From Congeria kusceri (taxonomy: Eukaryota > Mollusca > Bivalvia > Myida > Dreissenidae): a DNA stretch of 64,000 nucleotides. Position numbers and translations under genes: made by a program. The notes beneath the pieces were generated by a model. That model was not told where the DNA came from. It searched no databases and worked only from the letters and a program-made list of their open reading frames with translations. The DNA is taken from contig CM051024.1 in the NCBI GenBank assembly GCA_027627225.1, positions 80,029,204 through 80,093,203 on the forward strand. Reading direction: 5' to 3'. Below are positions 22,872 through 37,800 of the stretch, piece after piece (position 1 is the stretch's first letter; each line of letters opens with the position of its first letter).

Positions 22872-25800
22872 GTAAGTTTCTTGACTTTATTATTTACCAC
22901 ATTGGTTTTGATAACATGCTAATCGTCGATCCTTAAACCGACGAACATAGTCCATATCTTGATAAAATGGCTGCACCACAAAACAAACAAATGCATTGCC
23001 TTCTGTTATTTTCAAGTGTATGACATCTGTTTAAATATATATAGTAGCATGTTCATGAAACGTTTTGATGTGAGGTATGAACTATTGTGTTTATTTAGAT
23101 AGATTAAATAGAGCCCTTGCGTCTAAATTCATATATTGTGTAATCATTGCACTACAAACTGCACTCATTGTGTATTTTTTGTTGTGATTTGCGATAACTT
23201 TGGTTTGAACGCCGCATATTTACAAACCAAATATACTTACCCAGTAGAAAAACGTCACACAAAAAACAACAATGGGTACATCTTTAGTATTTTTAATTAC
23301 AGCGATATATACAGTGTACATGTTCTTCGATTTTACCCAGTAAATCTAAGCGTCCTATTATTCTGTAAAATGTGAGACACCATACTTCACACAACCGTTT
23401 TGTCACAGTTTTGTTTCATTACAAAGCGATTAATATAAAGAGACACGTATAGTTGTTTTAATTTTAATGAGATCATTTTCATAAATAATCATTTTGAACG
23501 TATAATGTAAGTTTTCCACGTTATGGCATTTGAGGGCAACATTAAAATTCAAATGAATCAATATGATTTCGATCCAACTCTTTTCACTTAGTAAATAGTA
23601 CTAAATGCGAGTCAAAAACACAACACTGTAAGCTATAGCGAGAAGCTTCTTAGACAAATTGTTAGCCCACATATATTGTGGCTTATCCAGTTATAATTTC
23701 AATTGTTTTAAATTTTGCATTAACGATTGTAGGCATAGACAGGCATACAAATTACCCTTTTCAGAAGATATTAAAACTTAATATTTGATACTTAGTTACT
23801 TAGTTACCCAAGTAATTAATAGAAGTTTAAGGTTTAACGTTTACAGGCACAATTGCCTGGAGTTCTATACTTGTGTATAATACTTGTAAAAGCAATTTTT
23901 TGTTGAAAATTATCCCTTAAACCTGATCGAAACACACTACAACGAAAACATTGTTAGCATGTGTTTACAGTCTGAATACTGATAAGGTTGAGATATCAAG
24001 TAGACGAGCATTTCAACGTTTTCAAATTTAATGTGGTAATGCATTTGGTTAAAGGGACTATGTCCTATGTCAACAGAAAATCGGCTTCCTATTGCACTAT
24101 CAATTATATTGTTTGATAGAAATGCGTTTACTAAGACATGTGCAGTAAATAAATAAAAAATAATATAATAAAAAATAAGTTGTTTAATAAAAACAAATCA
24201 GCAAAAAAGTCTGAAAAACTTTAAAGCCCAGGAGAGTATCGAACTCACGAATGTGTGCACTCATTTCCCATTATAAATACCCTGTTTTAACCGTTATTAC
24301 ATGCCAGTATTAATATCAAAATTCCGGATAGTTTTAAGAAATTGCTTCCTCGAGGCCCTTTTGGATGACATAGTCCCTTTAAACCAGTGTTTTTTGGCGC
24401 CAGTATTAGTATATTAATGTTATTTATTTATTAAATAGGCTTTCATTACACATTCCAATATCAGTTTTGCATCCAAGGTCAAGTTTGAATTAGGTAGAAC
24501 GGAAGTCCACAGGTGCCCCATTGTTTTACCTGTTTTGAATGATGTCTTATGTGTTTTATCATTTTTTATGTAATACGTTATAAATACGTTTGGTGTGGTT
24601 GTTCGGTGAAACGCGATTTAACTTAGTTGCATGCAAAGATCTTCGAAACATAGCGGTAGTCTGCAGCACTTGGTTGCGCACTTGGTCAAAATCGAAACAA
24701 TCCAGTTGCACTTTTTAAAGGAAGCATAATTGGTCTTTATACCGTTTGCAGTTAAAGTGTCCTAACATTTGGCATACCGTTTGAGAACTGAGAACATATT
24801 ACTTATTAAAACGATTATTTTTGTTGGCAAGTGCAATTTTAACATTGGTTTAGCTTTCTCTTTGTTAAATCATTTGATCAAATAAACAAACTTGCGCTTA
24901 TTAGTGTTTGATACTACAGAGTTTGCGTGGTATGGAGAGACACACAATGTTTGAGTTTAATGAAGGATGGCTGCATCACACGAGATGAAGACATGTACTA
25001 GTGGCAGCAAATAAAGGGCGTAGTACTAGGACACATTTTAAAGCAATTTTCCTCAATTAGTTGAACGTGTGTTGAAGCATGCAAAATCTGTGTTCTTTCT
25101 GAATGCAAATAAAAACAACAATACAGTACGGGACATTTTGCGGAAAGGAATTAATCTATCGAATTCAGGTGGACAAGTCATCGAAGAAAACGTATGTCCT
25201 ATGCAAGATCGTACATGTGCGAGGGGCGATCAATAATTAACCCGACTGGCTTTGAATTTAATTTATTGCTTAATATAATTGAATAAAAGTTTTAGATACA
25301 AGCGTTCATTTATTATTTAATATGGAAAGAAAAAAATATATATTACAAAGCATACACTCTGAATGTTGTTCGTTGCTATAGCAACCCATACCCCTTTAAG
25401 CGGGGACGGTGTCGTAATTTTGCTTAAATGTTCGAATTTGATATAAAAAATAAATAGTTTAAAACGTGCCGTTTCGGCGCCGATTGATGAATTCCACGTC
25501 ATTGGTCAATTTTCTGACATAATTGTAGACACGACTGGCTAGCAAAACGAGTTTAAGCGTAACTGCCCATTTCCTTTCATGGCGTCATCTGATCCAACCG
25601 GTATTATAAATTTCTGTTGTGAGCTTAAATATTCGCCGACCTAAACCTCCGAGATAATTCAGAAGACATTGGCAGGCACCAACATGTCACGAACGCATGC
25701 TTTTGAGCGGCACAGACGATTATGGGAAGGCCGTGTGTCGCTGGAAGACAAAAAAGAAGACATCAATAGATTCAACGTTTGTTGCTACAGTTAAATACTT

Positions 25801-28800
25801 TGTTGATATGCGGGTCAATATTTAGGACATATGCAGACGTGTGTGATATTATACTTCACCACGACAAAGCACCCTCCTATACCGCCGACGCAACCAATTA
25901 AGCTAGATATCGGGTTCTTGGGATTTGAACAGGTTGATCACCCTGCATACTCGCCGAACGTCGCCCCAATGGATTTTTGCGTGCTTCCCGTTGTTAAGTC
26001 GGCATTGAAAGGCACGAGGTTTGAGACATTTGACAACCTGTCACGTGCGGTCCAGCGTGTTGTGTCCCGGTTGGATGAAGAGTGGTACATTAACCTGTTT
26101 TAGCGCCATGAAAATTTTGCGCTGATAATTATTTGAAAAGATGACAGAAACACGCCACGTCATTTTGACGTACAGTTTTCGTCTAAGCATCCACGACGGT
26201 TGTTTTAATAATGTATGTAGATTTTTTATTTCTTGCATTACAGCTATGCAACTTTCATATCAGATAATATAGATACAAGATTGATAAAATTTAATGTCTT
26301 TTTTATTTACGTGAGCCTTGTTGTTTAAAAATAACAGCTTCAGTCCGGTAAATTCTGGATCACCCCTCGTTCAAGGCATTCTTGGCATATCCAGTTGTGT
26401 CTGCATTAAAGATTTAGGAATTTCCAACAAACAGTCTTGTTAGCGTTTAATGATGTAAAGTATTATTGTTTACACCGTCAGTAACTGAAGGTGTATGGGA
26501 TATAAACTCTCAGTGGCTTCATATCATACTCGCCCTCGTATGGATGAAGCCACTGAGGGCGTATATCCCATACACCCTTAGTTACTAAGTGTAACGAATA
26601 TATCTCACCGACTACCTTTCACTGGTTTCTTTTAATTGATATCACTTTAAAAATAACGAAAAAAAACTTACAAAATAAGAAGAAACACATTTAAAATGAC
26701 GTCACGAAAATAAACAAAATGACGTCATTAGACAACGTCATTAGACTTCTATGGGGTATTGAAATGTACCCATGGTGTATGGAAAATACCCCAAGGTCAT
26801 GTGACCTCTCTTTGCCAATATAATCCCGTCATTATGTAGGACATGAGATATGTGTGTATGCTTTAAGAGTTAAAGAAACGAATCGTGGTGAAATTCATGT
26901 AAGATACAACATACAAGTTTACAATCATAGTGTGAATCAAGCGCAGAATAGACATTTGTCTCGATTAAAAAAATATTTATATCGTAGTGAATCAGATACA
27001 AAAAATATAATATCATATATATTAGAGCTACTTGACGTATAGTAAACCAGTTTTAAGGTAATGTTTTAAAATTGTTCAGATTCTAATTGTCATCACAACA
27101 TGAATAGCCATTGCTTTGGCCAGATTCTAATTGGGTCAATTCACAAACAAGCGTTGATGATCTGATATAAAAATTATTATTTTTGGTGTTATTATTATGG
27201 GGCTTACTTCTGTTATAAAGAGTGTAAACATTTTGAAAGTAGAATTGACCTTTGCCTTATTACAGTAGCTCCTCTGGGCTAATCAACAATTGAATGTTGT
27301 ATATCTTTAAAATACATTAGATTTTTGCTATTTTCTAAAAACACAATTAATGAAAAGACCAAATAGAAGCAATATAGTATAAATCGTAATATTAACATTT
27401 ATACACGATTTCAAAGATCTGATCCGACTGCCCGCGGATCCTTTTGAGCAGCACCCTGTACATTTTCTGTTCCTAGATCTTTGTCTATAAATGTCAGGAT
27501 CGTAGTTAGGGCAAAATCGAATGTGCGCCCGTGCTTGTACATGAAATATATCGGAAAATAATATTGAAGGAACTATTCACATGTTGGGAAATAGAGAAAT
27601 TCCAAAGAAAAAAAGCAACAACATAATATATAAAGGGGCGAACATGAAACTGCTGACAAAAATATAATCGATATATTATATCGCTGCATGAATAACATTA
27701 GATGAAATAGCGAAAAGTGTAAAACGTTTTTTTTAGACTGGTGGCGGAAGCCAACGGTCTTTTGAGAGGGTAATTTCTAGAACAGGTATCACAGGGAACT
27801 ACTTTTTTTGCAGGCTACGAGTCAGTAAACCGAAAACTGAATTGGTCCTTTTTCTACCTGTGTTATTTTATATTAATTATTTAAGGGAATGTAAGTCATA
27901 TGTGAAATAATGTGTATGTCATGTTATATATAACAATTACATTTTTTTAAATGTCAATTTATTACAAAATGTTACTTCAAACAAATGACACCCCTACTCC
28001 CCTACTTTCGCTATTTGCATGTTGTGTGTAACCGAAATATTCACCTTAGTGCCCTGGAATAAAACCACTAAATAATGAGCTACATCTGTTATTTTTAACA
28101 CTTACTACTACGCTTCATCAATTATTCTGCATGGCCCGTTGCAGATTGACTTGTCGACTGGCATGTATATAATTCCGACTGCATTGTATAACTAGGTTTA
28201 AAAATATATTTGTTTCTTAAAAATATTTGTATTGTGATGTCGTATACTATAGAATAGGACGCAACATTATCAAGTTTACAAATGGGAAATTGAACATACA
28301 GTCAAACAAATGATTCCATCTTAGCAAAAATGCACTTATAAATCACATGTTTTTAGTTTTTTTGTCGCCAACAGTCTTTTTACGTTGTCAGCGTTTTGAT
28401 TAAGCAATAATAACGCACTTTGCAAGGAACAACTTAAAATAAAAGCACTTTAAGGAAAAGTATGAAACATTATCTTCAATAAATATATTTTAAAAGATAT
28501 TCAGCGTCTTTGATCATTTTTATCCGTCGTATATGAGACTCGATCAGTAGGTCACACGATACTACCATAATAAAATCATGCTTTATTCCTCCGAACATAT
28601 CATCATATAAATTAACGTTACCTGTTTGTAGAACTAGGAGAACTAGCTCTCTCCTGTTTCCTAAACGTATATAAAAGGTGCTGCATGCTCAGTAAAGTTA
28701 TTTAAATTAAATTTCGATTTGAAGAAACCTTAAAATTATTCATTTGGAACGAAAACTCAAAATCAACATCATAAAGCAAAACATACATAAATAGTACGTA

Positions 28801-31800
28801 ATATATTTTGTACATTAAGAATTTGAGTTTCACTTTTTGATTATATCAGTACAGTAATTTTAAATGTAATTTACATGAGCAATACATTTGCCGTTTTGCA
28901 ACGATGAATACATTTAATTCGTTTCGAGCTAAATAGGCGGATTTAGAGGAGGGCGGAAGCTGCGTACGACCCCTCTAAAATTGTCAAAAACTAGCTGTTT
29001 AAACCGAACAATAACTGAAACATGTGCATTTCGTTACAATTAAAATGTTATTTTCAATCAAACTATTTCAAATATAGTTTATGTTTTGTAGCAGTTTTGT
29101 TAAATTGTTCCGTTTTGCGATATTGCGTCGTTCCGATACATGTATCTTATCATGTAAGAGACAACAGCAGTTAATTTGTTGTCAGTTCTTTAATAATTCC
29201 ACCCCTCTAACTTAATATACTGGTACCGCGCCTGATATTATATTTGAAATATGGTAATATAACATGAGGTGTTTATTCTGTACCAGATTAAAACCATTTA
29301 AGACTAGGGGACTTTGGCATCAGATTATGCTACGAACATTGGAGTTATTTTCCCTTAAATGTGAAAATAAATTTTAAAATGGACTTGATGCAAGACATGG
29401 ACTTTATTTTCAACAAATCTAGACTAAACTTGTAAATGGTAATATAATCTACTCGTTGGAACAAGCCGACAAGCATGACGTGACATGACGTCCCCATTAT
29501 CTTTAAGAACAGCAGCATTAACACCATTCCTCCGAAACTCTCTGCGAACAGTTGGCTACCACTGTAGAAAAAATATACCCAAGTCCTTACTTGTTTACGA
29601 ACATGAGATCTCTGTTTTTGTCTTTTACAAGCTTTGGCAAGACAAAGAGCAGAAGTAAAACGTGTATGAGAGTTAATCAGCTAGATACATTATTTAAGGA
29701 TATTATTGCGAACATTCCTACATTTGTTCAAGCCTATCACAACAGTTATGCTTTCATCTTTGCCAGTAGTGAGGTGAGCCCTTTGGGCCATCATGCACCC
29801 CTTGTTTTTGATTGAAAGTCAAAACAAGTTAGGGAATGAAATAAGGGTGGTTCCAACTCCTGGTCACCTATAACCATGCATTTTACTTTGTTCAAATATT
29901 GCTTTTGGTATTGCGTATAAACGACCTGTTGTTGATTGTAAACTTATAACATGGTCAATATTTAAAATACATAATTTGCGATGGGTTGTTTTACTATACC
30001 AATTTGATGATAGTAAACGACTAAATAATGTATAATATATGTTACAGGACCAGGATTTAGGATGGCAATCCTACGAAGAAACAAGTGGCTGTCGTTCGTA
30101 GTTTTAGGTAAAGTACAAACACATTCTTATTACAGCAACAAGAAAAGTACTTGCAACATCAACTACTATTACTACAATAAAACAACCACAAATACTACTA
30201 CTAGTACCTCTATTACTGCTCGAGTACTCGATTACTACTACTGCCACATCTACCACTGCCGCATTTATAATAATAATAATGTAATGTGTAAAATATCAGC
30301 TGATGATAAGAATAATATAACGTCGAGTCTTGCGGGGGCCATTATTTTAGTCGTGCCGAACCAGATATATGACACAAGACACAGTAACCTGTTTTTCTAT
30401 TTACCATTTCACGGTTTTCTAAAAATTACACCAAACTAGCTTATTTTTATTTATTAAAATCTAAGAGCGGCGATGATTTTGCTGAACCGTCTTTTACATG
30501 TTCTTGTACATGTAAAGATCGATTTCTAACTGTTCGTTTGATGATACCCTATTATTTACATTTCGTAATGATACATATTTTCACTACAAATATGTAGATT
30601 ACACACACATTCATGCAAATAATATTGTAAACGCATACTGAAATGATTTGCAACCATCAATTTTATCGGAAAACACACGTCACCGAATTGTTTTGAGACG
30701 CCATTTGGAGTTGTGTATTGAAGTTAACATTTTCAAGATTGTGTCAAGATTGATTATAGTGTGATCAATATTTGGTAAAAATGTTTGTATCTTAACATAA
30801 ACTTATCCGAGTAGCGAGTTGTAGTAAATTTATTTGGAATTTTTTTAAATAATTGTCTATGGATGCTTTATTGTTCATTACAGTAACAAAGTGCGCGTTC
30901 ATGTAAATATTTAAAACTAACGTTTTTATGAGTTATGCTAATTAATAATAAATACATTATATACGTTATTGGTAATAAATTGTTTGTTTTGTTGAATCTG
31001 ATTCATTTTTACTTAAACCTTTGACTTTAGTGTTGATTCAGAGTGATGAAATACACCCAATCAATGACTGATATAAACGCTAGCGACATGATCTAAAAAA
31101 AATATATCGGGCATCTTTGCATCAGGCCGATTTCAGCATAGTGGTATGATAAATATTGAAGCTCAGGCGGGATTTAGAAAACAATATGAGTACTGTTGAT
31201 AACAAATCTTATGTTTTTATATCAAGGTAAAGGAGGTTGAAATTGTCAACACATTTGCATACATAGTCTTTACTTCAGGCGGATCCTTTTTACCTACATA
31301 TGAATCATTAGCAGAACAGGCTCTATTGTATACGCTAAAAGCAAATTTAATCCAGTTTCCGGACATTAAAGTTAGTCACCGTCTATACTTATTTGACAAA
31401 CTTATTGAACGTGTTCATAATTACGGAAGTGATGTATGTGGCTTAAATAATAGTAAATGCATAGAAAGAATGCACTTAGTTTATGCAAAACTTTGTAAGT
31501 AGTAGGACAACAGACACAAAATAATCTCATATACGAGGCGCTGGGACAAATTCCGCTTATTTAGTATCGATATGTTAAAGTTATAAACTATTGGATTCAG
31601 TTCTACAGTGTGATCATTTTAAATTTGTCAACGTTGTACAACAGATGTTATTAAGTGATTTTGAAATGAACCGAGAAAAATGTATTGGGTCAAAATGTAA
31701 AAAACTTTATTAAAAAATCTAGGTTTTAGCGGAGTATGGTACATTCTGGGTGTTGGTGATGTTATTGTTTTTATCTCAATTGTTAACCAAAGAATCGCCG

Positions 31801-34800
31801 CAATTTATATATAACATAAAATCTTCTATATACATCTAGAGGTACACAATATAGCTTATCTCGGAAATTGTGTAAACTTAACAAAGTTCAGAATTGCCTT
31901 ACCACGTGTAAGAGTTTCAGCCGAAATACTAAAAGTAGAGTCAGGCAAGGCGTGCAACTTACATTTTTAAAACCTTTCAATTGAGAACACAAGTATATTA
32001 CGAATGAAGTGTGTCCAAAACAGTTATAAATATGGTAGGTGAAGATTTACTTATGAATTGTATTGCCAAAATGAATCCTTTTACTCTGAGTATATATTTT
32101 TAGAAATGTTAAGTTTGGCATTTGAACACGCATAGATAATGTTAACCCATAAATGTATATACCTTTTATGGACATTATTAATGTTTATGTATGTGAACCT
32201 GTATGCTATTTACCAATGCATTGTATTTACTTATAGTTGTGTATCAATGTGTACCCATGGGCATATTGCCTAAAGTATTAGAAATACTACTATTACTACT
32301 ATAGATAATTTCACAAATTATTCTATTACTCTTACTACAATTTCTACTATGATTACTACTGCTTGGATAATCGACTTGGATAAGTCACCAGTTTCAGCCG
32401 CTGCTGTTCTGTACTGGTTGATGACTGACTTCGACCCAATAGCCAGTTTTTCCCGCCATAGAGATGAAGTAGCACACACACACTTGATAATTCCACATGC
32501 GAACGAAACAGCTTATCAACCGGTGTCACAGTCCACGCCGAATATTTCAAGGACAGTGACGAAAGGTATTGATAGTAATATTGCTCTACAACTGTTTCCT
32601 TTCTGGTTTATATATATGTATATGTCTTTTTAGTCATTTGTTTGGCTTTTGTTCGATAAGAGTGCCAATTTGTTTTGACATTGGTAAATTTATTCTTATA
32701 CACTGTCACGACTATCAATATTTATATATATTACATACTATGCATAGTATCATACTTTTGCATGATTATTCTCTTATATGTTTTTATGTAACACTATTAT
32801 GTAAATGTATACTCATGGGCATTATTGACTCGATGTGTTTCCAATAAAACGGTAATCGTTATCTCTTAGAAACGCCCTGTGATTTTCTGCTGATAATAGG
32901 ACGATTTCTGTAAACAATACACAAACGTCTATCTTTTCTTGAACTCAGTGTTACTTGTAAACACATAAAACGTCCAGATTTATTCAGACAATTCCGACCA
33001 TCGTCCATACTTTTCTGCTGAGAAATATATGACAACTGTCCCGTTCTGCTGATAATAGTAAGCATCATACAAACGTCCACCATTTTTCTAATAAGTGCTA
33101 GAATCATAACGGAATGAAGCCGTTTCTGCAAAATGCAGTTCATTTCAAGAAGAATGCATACTTCTACCATTCTTCTCATCAGTGCTAGAATCATACAAAC
33201 GAAAAACCTTTTCTGCAGAATGCAGCTAATTGTAAGAATTATACAAACATTCACCATTCTTCCCATAAGTGCTAGAATCATATAAACGAGCAACCTTTTC
33301 TGTAGAATGCAGTTAATTGTAATAATTATACCAACGTCTGCCTTTTCAAAAGCAACCCGTGCAGTAATTTGCGAGAATATTATTCCGGTCTGCTTTTCGT
33401 ATAGCATTTGTTACACAGCGTACTAATACATTCCATATTGAAGTAATACAGATAACCGATATTATAAACTTAAGAATAGTAAAATTTTAATTATCTTACA
33501 TTTTCCCATGGCAATTAAAGGGAAGATTTTGACGTTTGAATGTGCAACAACCAACATGTTATAATGACAATTCTTCTTTAATTCAACCTAAGATAAGAAG
33601 CTCTTAACACTCTTAATCATTATGGGCTCAGAATTCATGTTGTAGACAGACTACTGAATGTAAATGTAAATTATAATTTATATCTAAAATGAAAGAATTC
33701 GACTTGCGTTACTTCGAAAGAAATCGAACGTCTGTATTATAACATGTAACAATAAAGGTACATGTTTATAGGTCGTAAAGTTTGCACCAATTTCAACGAT
33801 GATTTGATATATTTCAGAGTGAGTATTGTGAACCTACATTTAATTTAATTATGTTTTCATTTTCACAACATGCACGCTTTTTACTTGTATGTAATATATC
33901 GGCGCTTACCTTTCATCTCTTTTCTCATAGTATTTCGTAACCTTCTTGCAGGTGTACAGAGACTTACCCCCATAGTGTACAGTGAATCTTGCAGCGGAAC
34001 AATCAACGACTCACGTCGGACCACGTTATTCCACGACTATGACAAAGTACAGCACTACATAAATGGTATTGCTGTCAAAGCCTTATTTCTTATAAATACA
34101 AATACTCATGCCTCAAAAGCAGATAAGATCACAATTGTATTATTACAGGAAGTATCCGCAATAATAGGCCAGAGACTTAATGCCAATGTGGTTGACCAGA
34201 GAGGAAAATACAACTGAAATCACTATTTTATTGGACATTACCTAGGCCTAGAGACACTGTGCCCAAAACATTGAAAACAATAAACATTAAACCACAATGT
34301 ATTTAAATCTAGGGCCAATATGCATTGGAAACTTCAAGTCAATAAACATCCAATCTTTACTCGATTGGATCTAGAATCACTATGTTAATGAACGTTTACA
34401 ACAATCCGATTAATTTCAGTGTTGTTATTAATTACTAATTATTAAAAATATATACACTTGTCGTACGAATGTTCTGTAAGAGGTTATGGCACTGTAGCAT
34501 GGTCGCCACCACCAAATGTGTTTGCCTTTATATGTTTTCACTAAAGGCCGCTGTAGTACATGGTTGGCGATAAATACAGGACATAATTATGGGCTGCTAA
34601 GAGTATTTTCCAACATTTATTAAAAGTCTCCTGATTCTGACCACTTTTGTTACATCAAATTCATTATGATCTCTTTGTCTGCAAAATGTATTCTGATCAC
34701 TAGACTAGATACCTTCTGTATAACTTGAGTATGTTACTTTATTGAGAAATTATTAGAGTCAAGCACCGTTATAATGTTCGTAATTCAGAAATAAAGTACA

Positions 34801-37800
34801 TCATGTCCTCTACTATCCCGTTGACCGGTCTGGCCGAGTCCGTTGCTAAATATGCGGACCGTATTTTATGAGCGTTTACAGTATATGAATAAATAAGTTA
34901 TCATATTCATACCTTGTTTTCCGTATAATACAGCCTTTACAAATACTTTTATCCTACATATGTGTAAGATAACATTTAGATCGTTTTCATTGGCTACACA
35001 TTCTTTGATCTTTTGGTAAATTTATAAGCCTTTTTTTTCGTTTAAAAACATGTGATCAAAAGGCTTGCTTACTAACACAATTCCTGAAATCGTTTAATAA
35101 ATTATGGTATGTAATGACAACTATTGTGAGTTCCTATATATAATACAAATTTCTATCATCCTGTATTTATTTGCCAGACTTATTCGGGAACTTGTCAGAC
35201 ATAAACGCGCTACCTAAAGAAGCTGACCCAGTGTTTATAACTGGAGTTTCGTCTAATCACTTACACGAGTCCCTAGACATGTTCGAGAACTTCAATTCTG
35301 TGGTGAGGAAAATGAAACCAAAACTGAGAATGATATTTTATGACTTGGGGCTTCAAGCTGGCGAACCAGAAAAAGTAAGGCTATCAGATGGTCTCTTAAA
35401 CATCTAAACTGAATGTTATTTCTTTACGCCTTCAATTTTAAAAACACAATACCTTGTGCCAAATTCAGAACACTTTAAAATGATAATTAGGTATAATTTA
35501 AAAAGGAATTTGTTTCTTTTCCTTTTTTCAATTATCGATGTTTCCCAGGATTTTGTCAGGAATAACATTTTGTAAATTAATTGTTAACGGATTGGTCAAT
35601 GATAGTATAAATACTTTTCGAAAGATCGATTACATTGAATGATATAATGAATCACAAAGATGCAATGATTGGTTGGAAGGATAGAAAGCGGCATTTTGTA
35701 ATAGATCGTTTTTAATGCGGTAACAACTATGTATTTCGGATCCGCTACCTTATTTGCTCCTTTATTTAAAATGTTTTTATCATCAGCGATACTCGTTAAG
35801 TTGCCAATCTAAGATCATAATCTTTAAGTGTTTTCTTGACTAGTTTCCTAAAATTTAATGTACATGTTTTGTCATAATTATAATGTTTCAGTCTTTTAGT
35901 CAATTCTGAGTTTCGGTGTTTTTAAGTTTCAGGAAGCTCATTTTGGAATACATTTATACGATGTTTCGCTTCGTTTTTTTTTTTATTAAAATGAGTTTCC
36001 GTTTAACAATGCGGCTACGGTTGCAAAATCAAAACATGAACCATAGCAGTATTTCTTCAGCAAGAGGAAGTATATTAAAAATACATTTTGTGAAACTGCA
36101 GGAGAAACCCTTTATAACATGACATAGACGTGCACGTAAACATAGATATAATATTATTCCTAATATAAACTACCTTGCAACATTTTGTGCGTGTTTCAAA
36201 CCACAAGTCAAACGTTTATATCTATGTTTAAGGATTAGGTCAACTCATCCACATTGATAGACGAGCCCTTTATTAATGTCGTCCTATTTTAATTCGCTTT
36301 GTTCACCTATTTGTTTTTAGATAAAATCGATATGTCAGTGTGAATACAGACTGTTCCCATTTGAAAGGTTTCCAGATCACGTGATACCCCTCAAGGGCTA
36401 TGCCTTCAAACCACTGGCGATAATGGTAAGGATGTAATGGTCTTATCAGATGTAGATGACTATGTCCCAAGCTCCCATTTAACTATTACAAATGCAAGTA
36501 ACAAACAAACTTTATATGTAATTTTTGAATAAGCCTAACTGAAAAATACTGCGAAATATTGACAGGACATACAAATTAAAACGCAATTTATATGTATGTT
36601 AACCAATGACATGTATAATCTAAGTTCATTTGTTATCGTTTACGATGTATACATATGTGTCATTGTAATGCCCCATCTCCAAAAATGGGGAGCATATAGT
36701 CACCGCTTAGACCGTCCGTCCGAATTCTAATTTAACTGACATTCAGTTTGTCTGGATAAAAAATACATTCTTTCTGCCCATTCTTCCTTCCGTCTGTCAG
36801 GTATTTGGTTTCACGTGATTTCAGGCAGAAATGACTACAATTCAATAAATCTAAAAATAATGCCTCATTCCATGCAAAATAACATGCGTATTTTTTTCAA
36901 AAGTTATTGCACTTGGAGTACTATCATATCCGCGATAGTTATCAGGAACCAGTGACTCAAGTTAAAGAAAACTTAATGTGCAACATACCGACCAAGAGAA
37001 CACGCACATATTCGTATCACGTTTCGGTCTTTAGATTTATCTTTGAGTTACTGCCCTTCGCTAATACTATGTTGTAGTTTTATTTCCGCCTTAGATCCCA
37101 TGAAACTGAAATCCAATTAAACTTTATATGAAGCATCTCTACCACGACGACATGCTTTATTTATCATGGAGTTATTGCCCTTTTATAAGCAAATAATAAT
37201 TGTCTTTTCCGCTTAAACTCGCATGATCCAACATTTATTAAATTTTGGGTTCACTGTGCAGCATCCTGACTATAAGGCATATTGTTAGGTCGTTCTGGTC
37301 TTATGCTTTATCATGGATTTATTTTCCTTTGATAATAAAATGATGTATCTTCATTTTCGCGCTAGATCTTAAGAACTAATGACTCAAATTCAACAGCCGG
37401 AAACATGGTGCTTTATGTGCACCATCCATACTATGACGACATACGCATATGGTTAGGTCGCTCCGGTCTAATGAGTTATCATGGAATTATTGTTCTATGA
37501 TGATCAATTTCTTCATTTTCGCACTATAACTCAGAAAATAAAACTTACATTCAATGCAGCTGCATGTCCAGCATCCCAATCAAGAGGGCGATCGCATTTA
37601 TCCCTTTTATTGTAAATGCATCATGCAGTTATTGCCCATTGATATTAAAATAATATGTATTTTCATTTCGTCTCTTTCCCTTAGGACCTATAAATAACTT
37701 AAATTCAATAATTGATCTATGATGAACATTATTAAAAGATCTAAGGTTATTATGATTAATTGTAACTATGTTTCTAGTGTTTACCACTTCAGATGGTATT

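Larger units (their letters stand above)
18354..23696 (+). repeat. Segmental duplication, copy 1
   Basis: Near-identical in order and sequence to 59573-64000, with two main length differences. About 620 bases of the tandem array (roughly 19400-20010) and about 320 bases (20972-21290) are present here only. The copy spans the tandem array, the Harbinger right end with its transposase exon 1, and the host-gene first exon. The block continues to the window end in copy 2, so the right limit is unknown. Confidence 0.9.

Noticed and set aside
29552..29815. 87-codon plus frame as an upstream exon of the host gene
   Set aside because: No known domain. The exon-1 to exon-2 junction already fits without it, and no suitable splice pair with matching phase was seen.
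32859..33407. 182-codon minus frame as a real protein
   Set aside because: It follows directly from an 87-base tandem repeat and lies opposite an intron. No start context or known domain.
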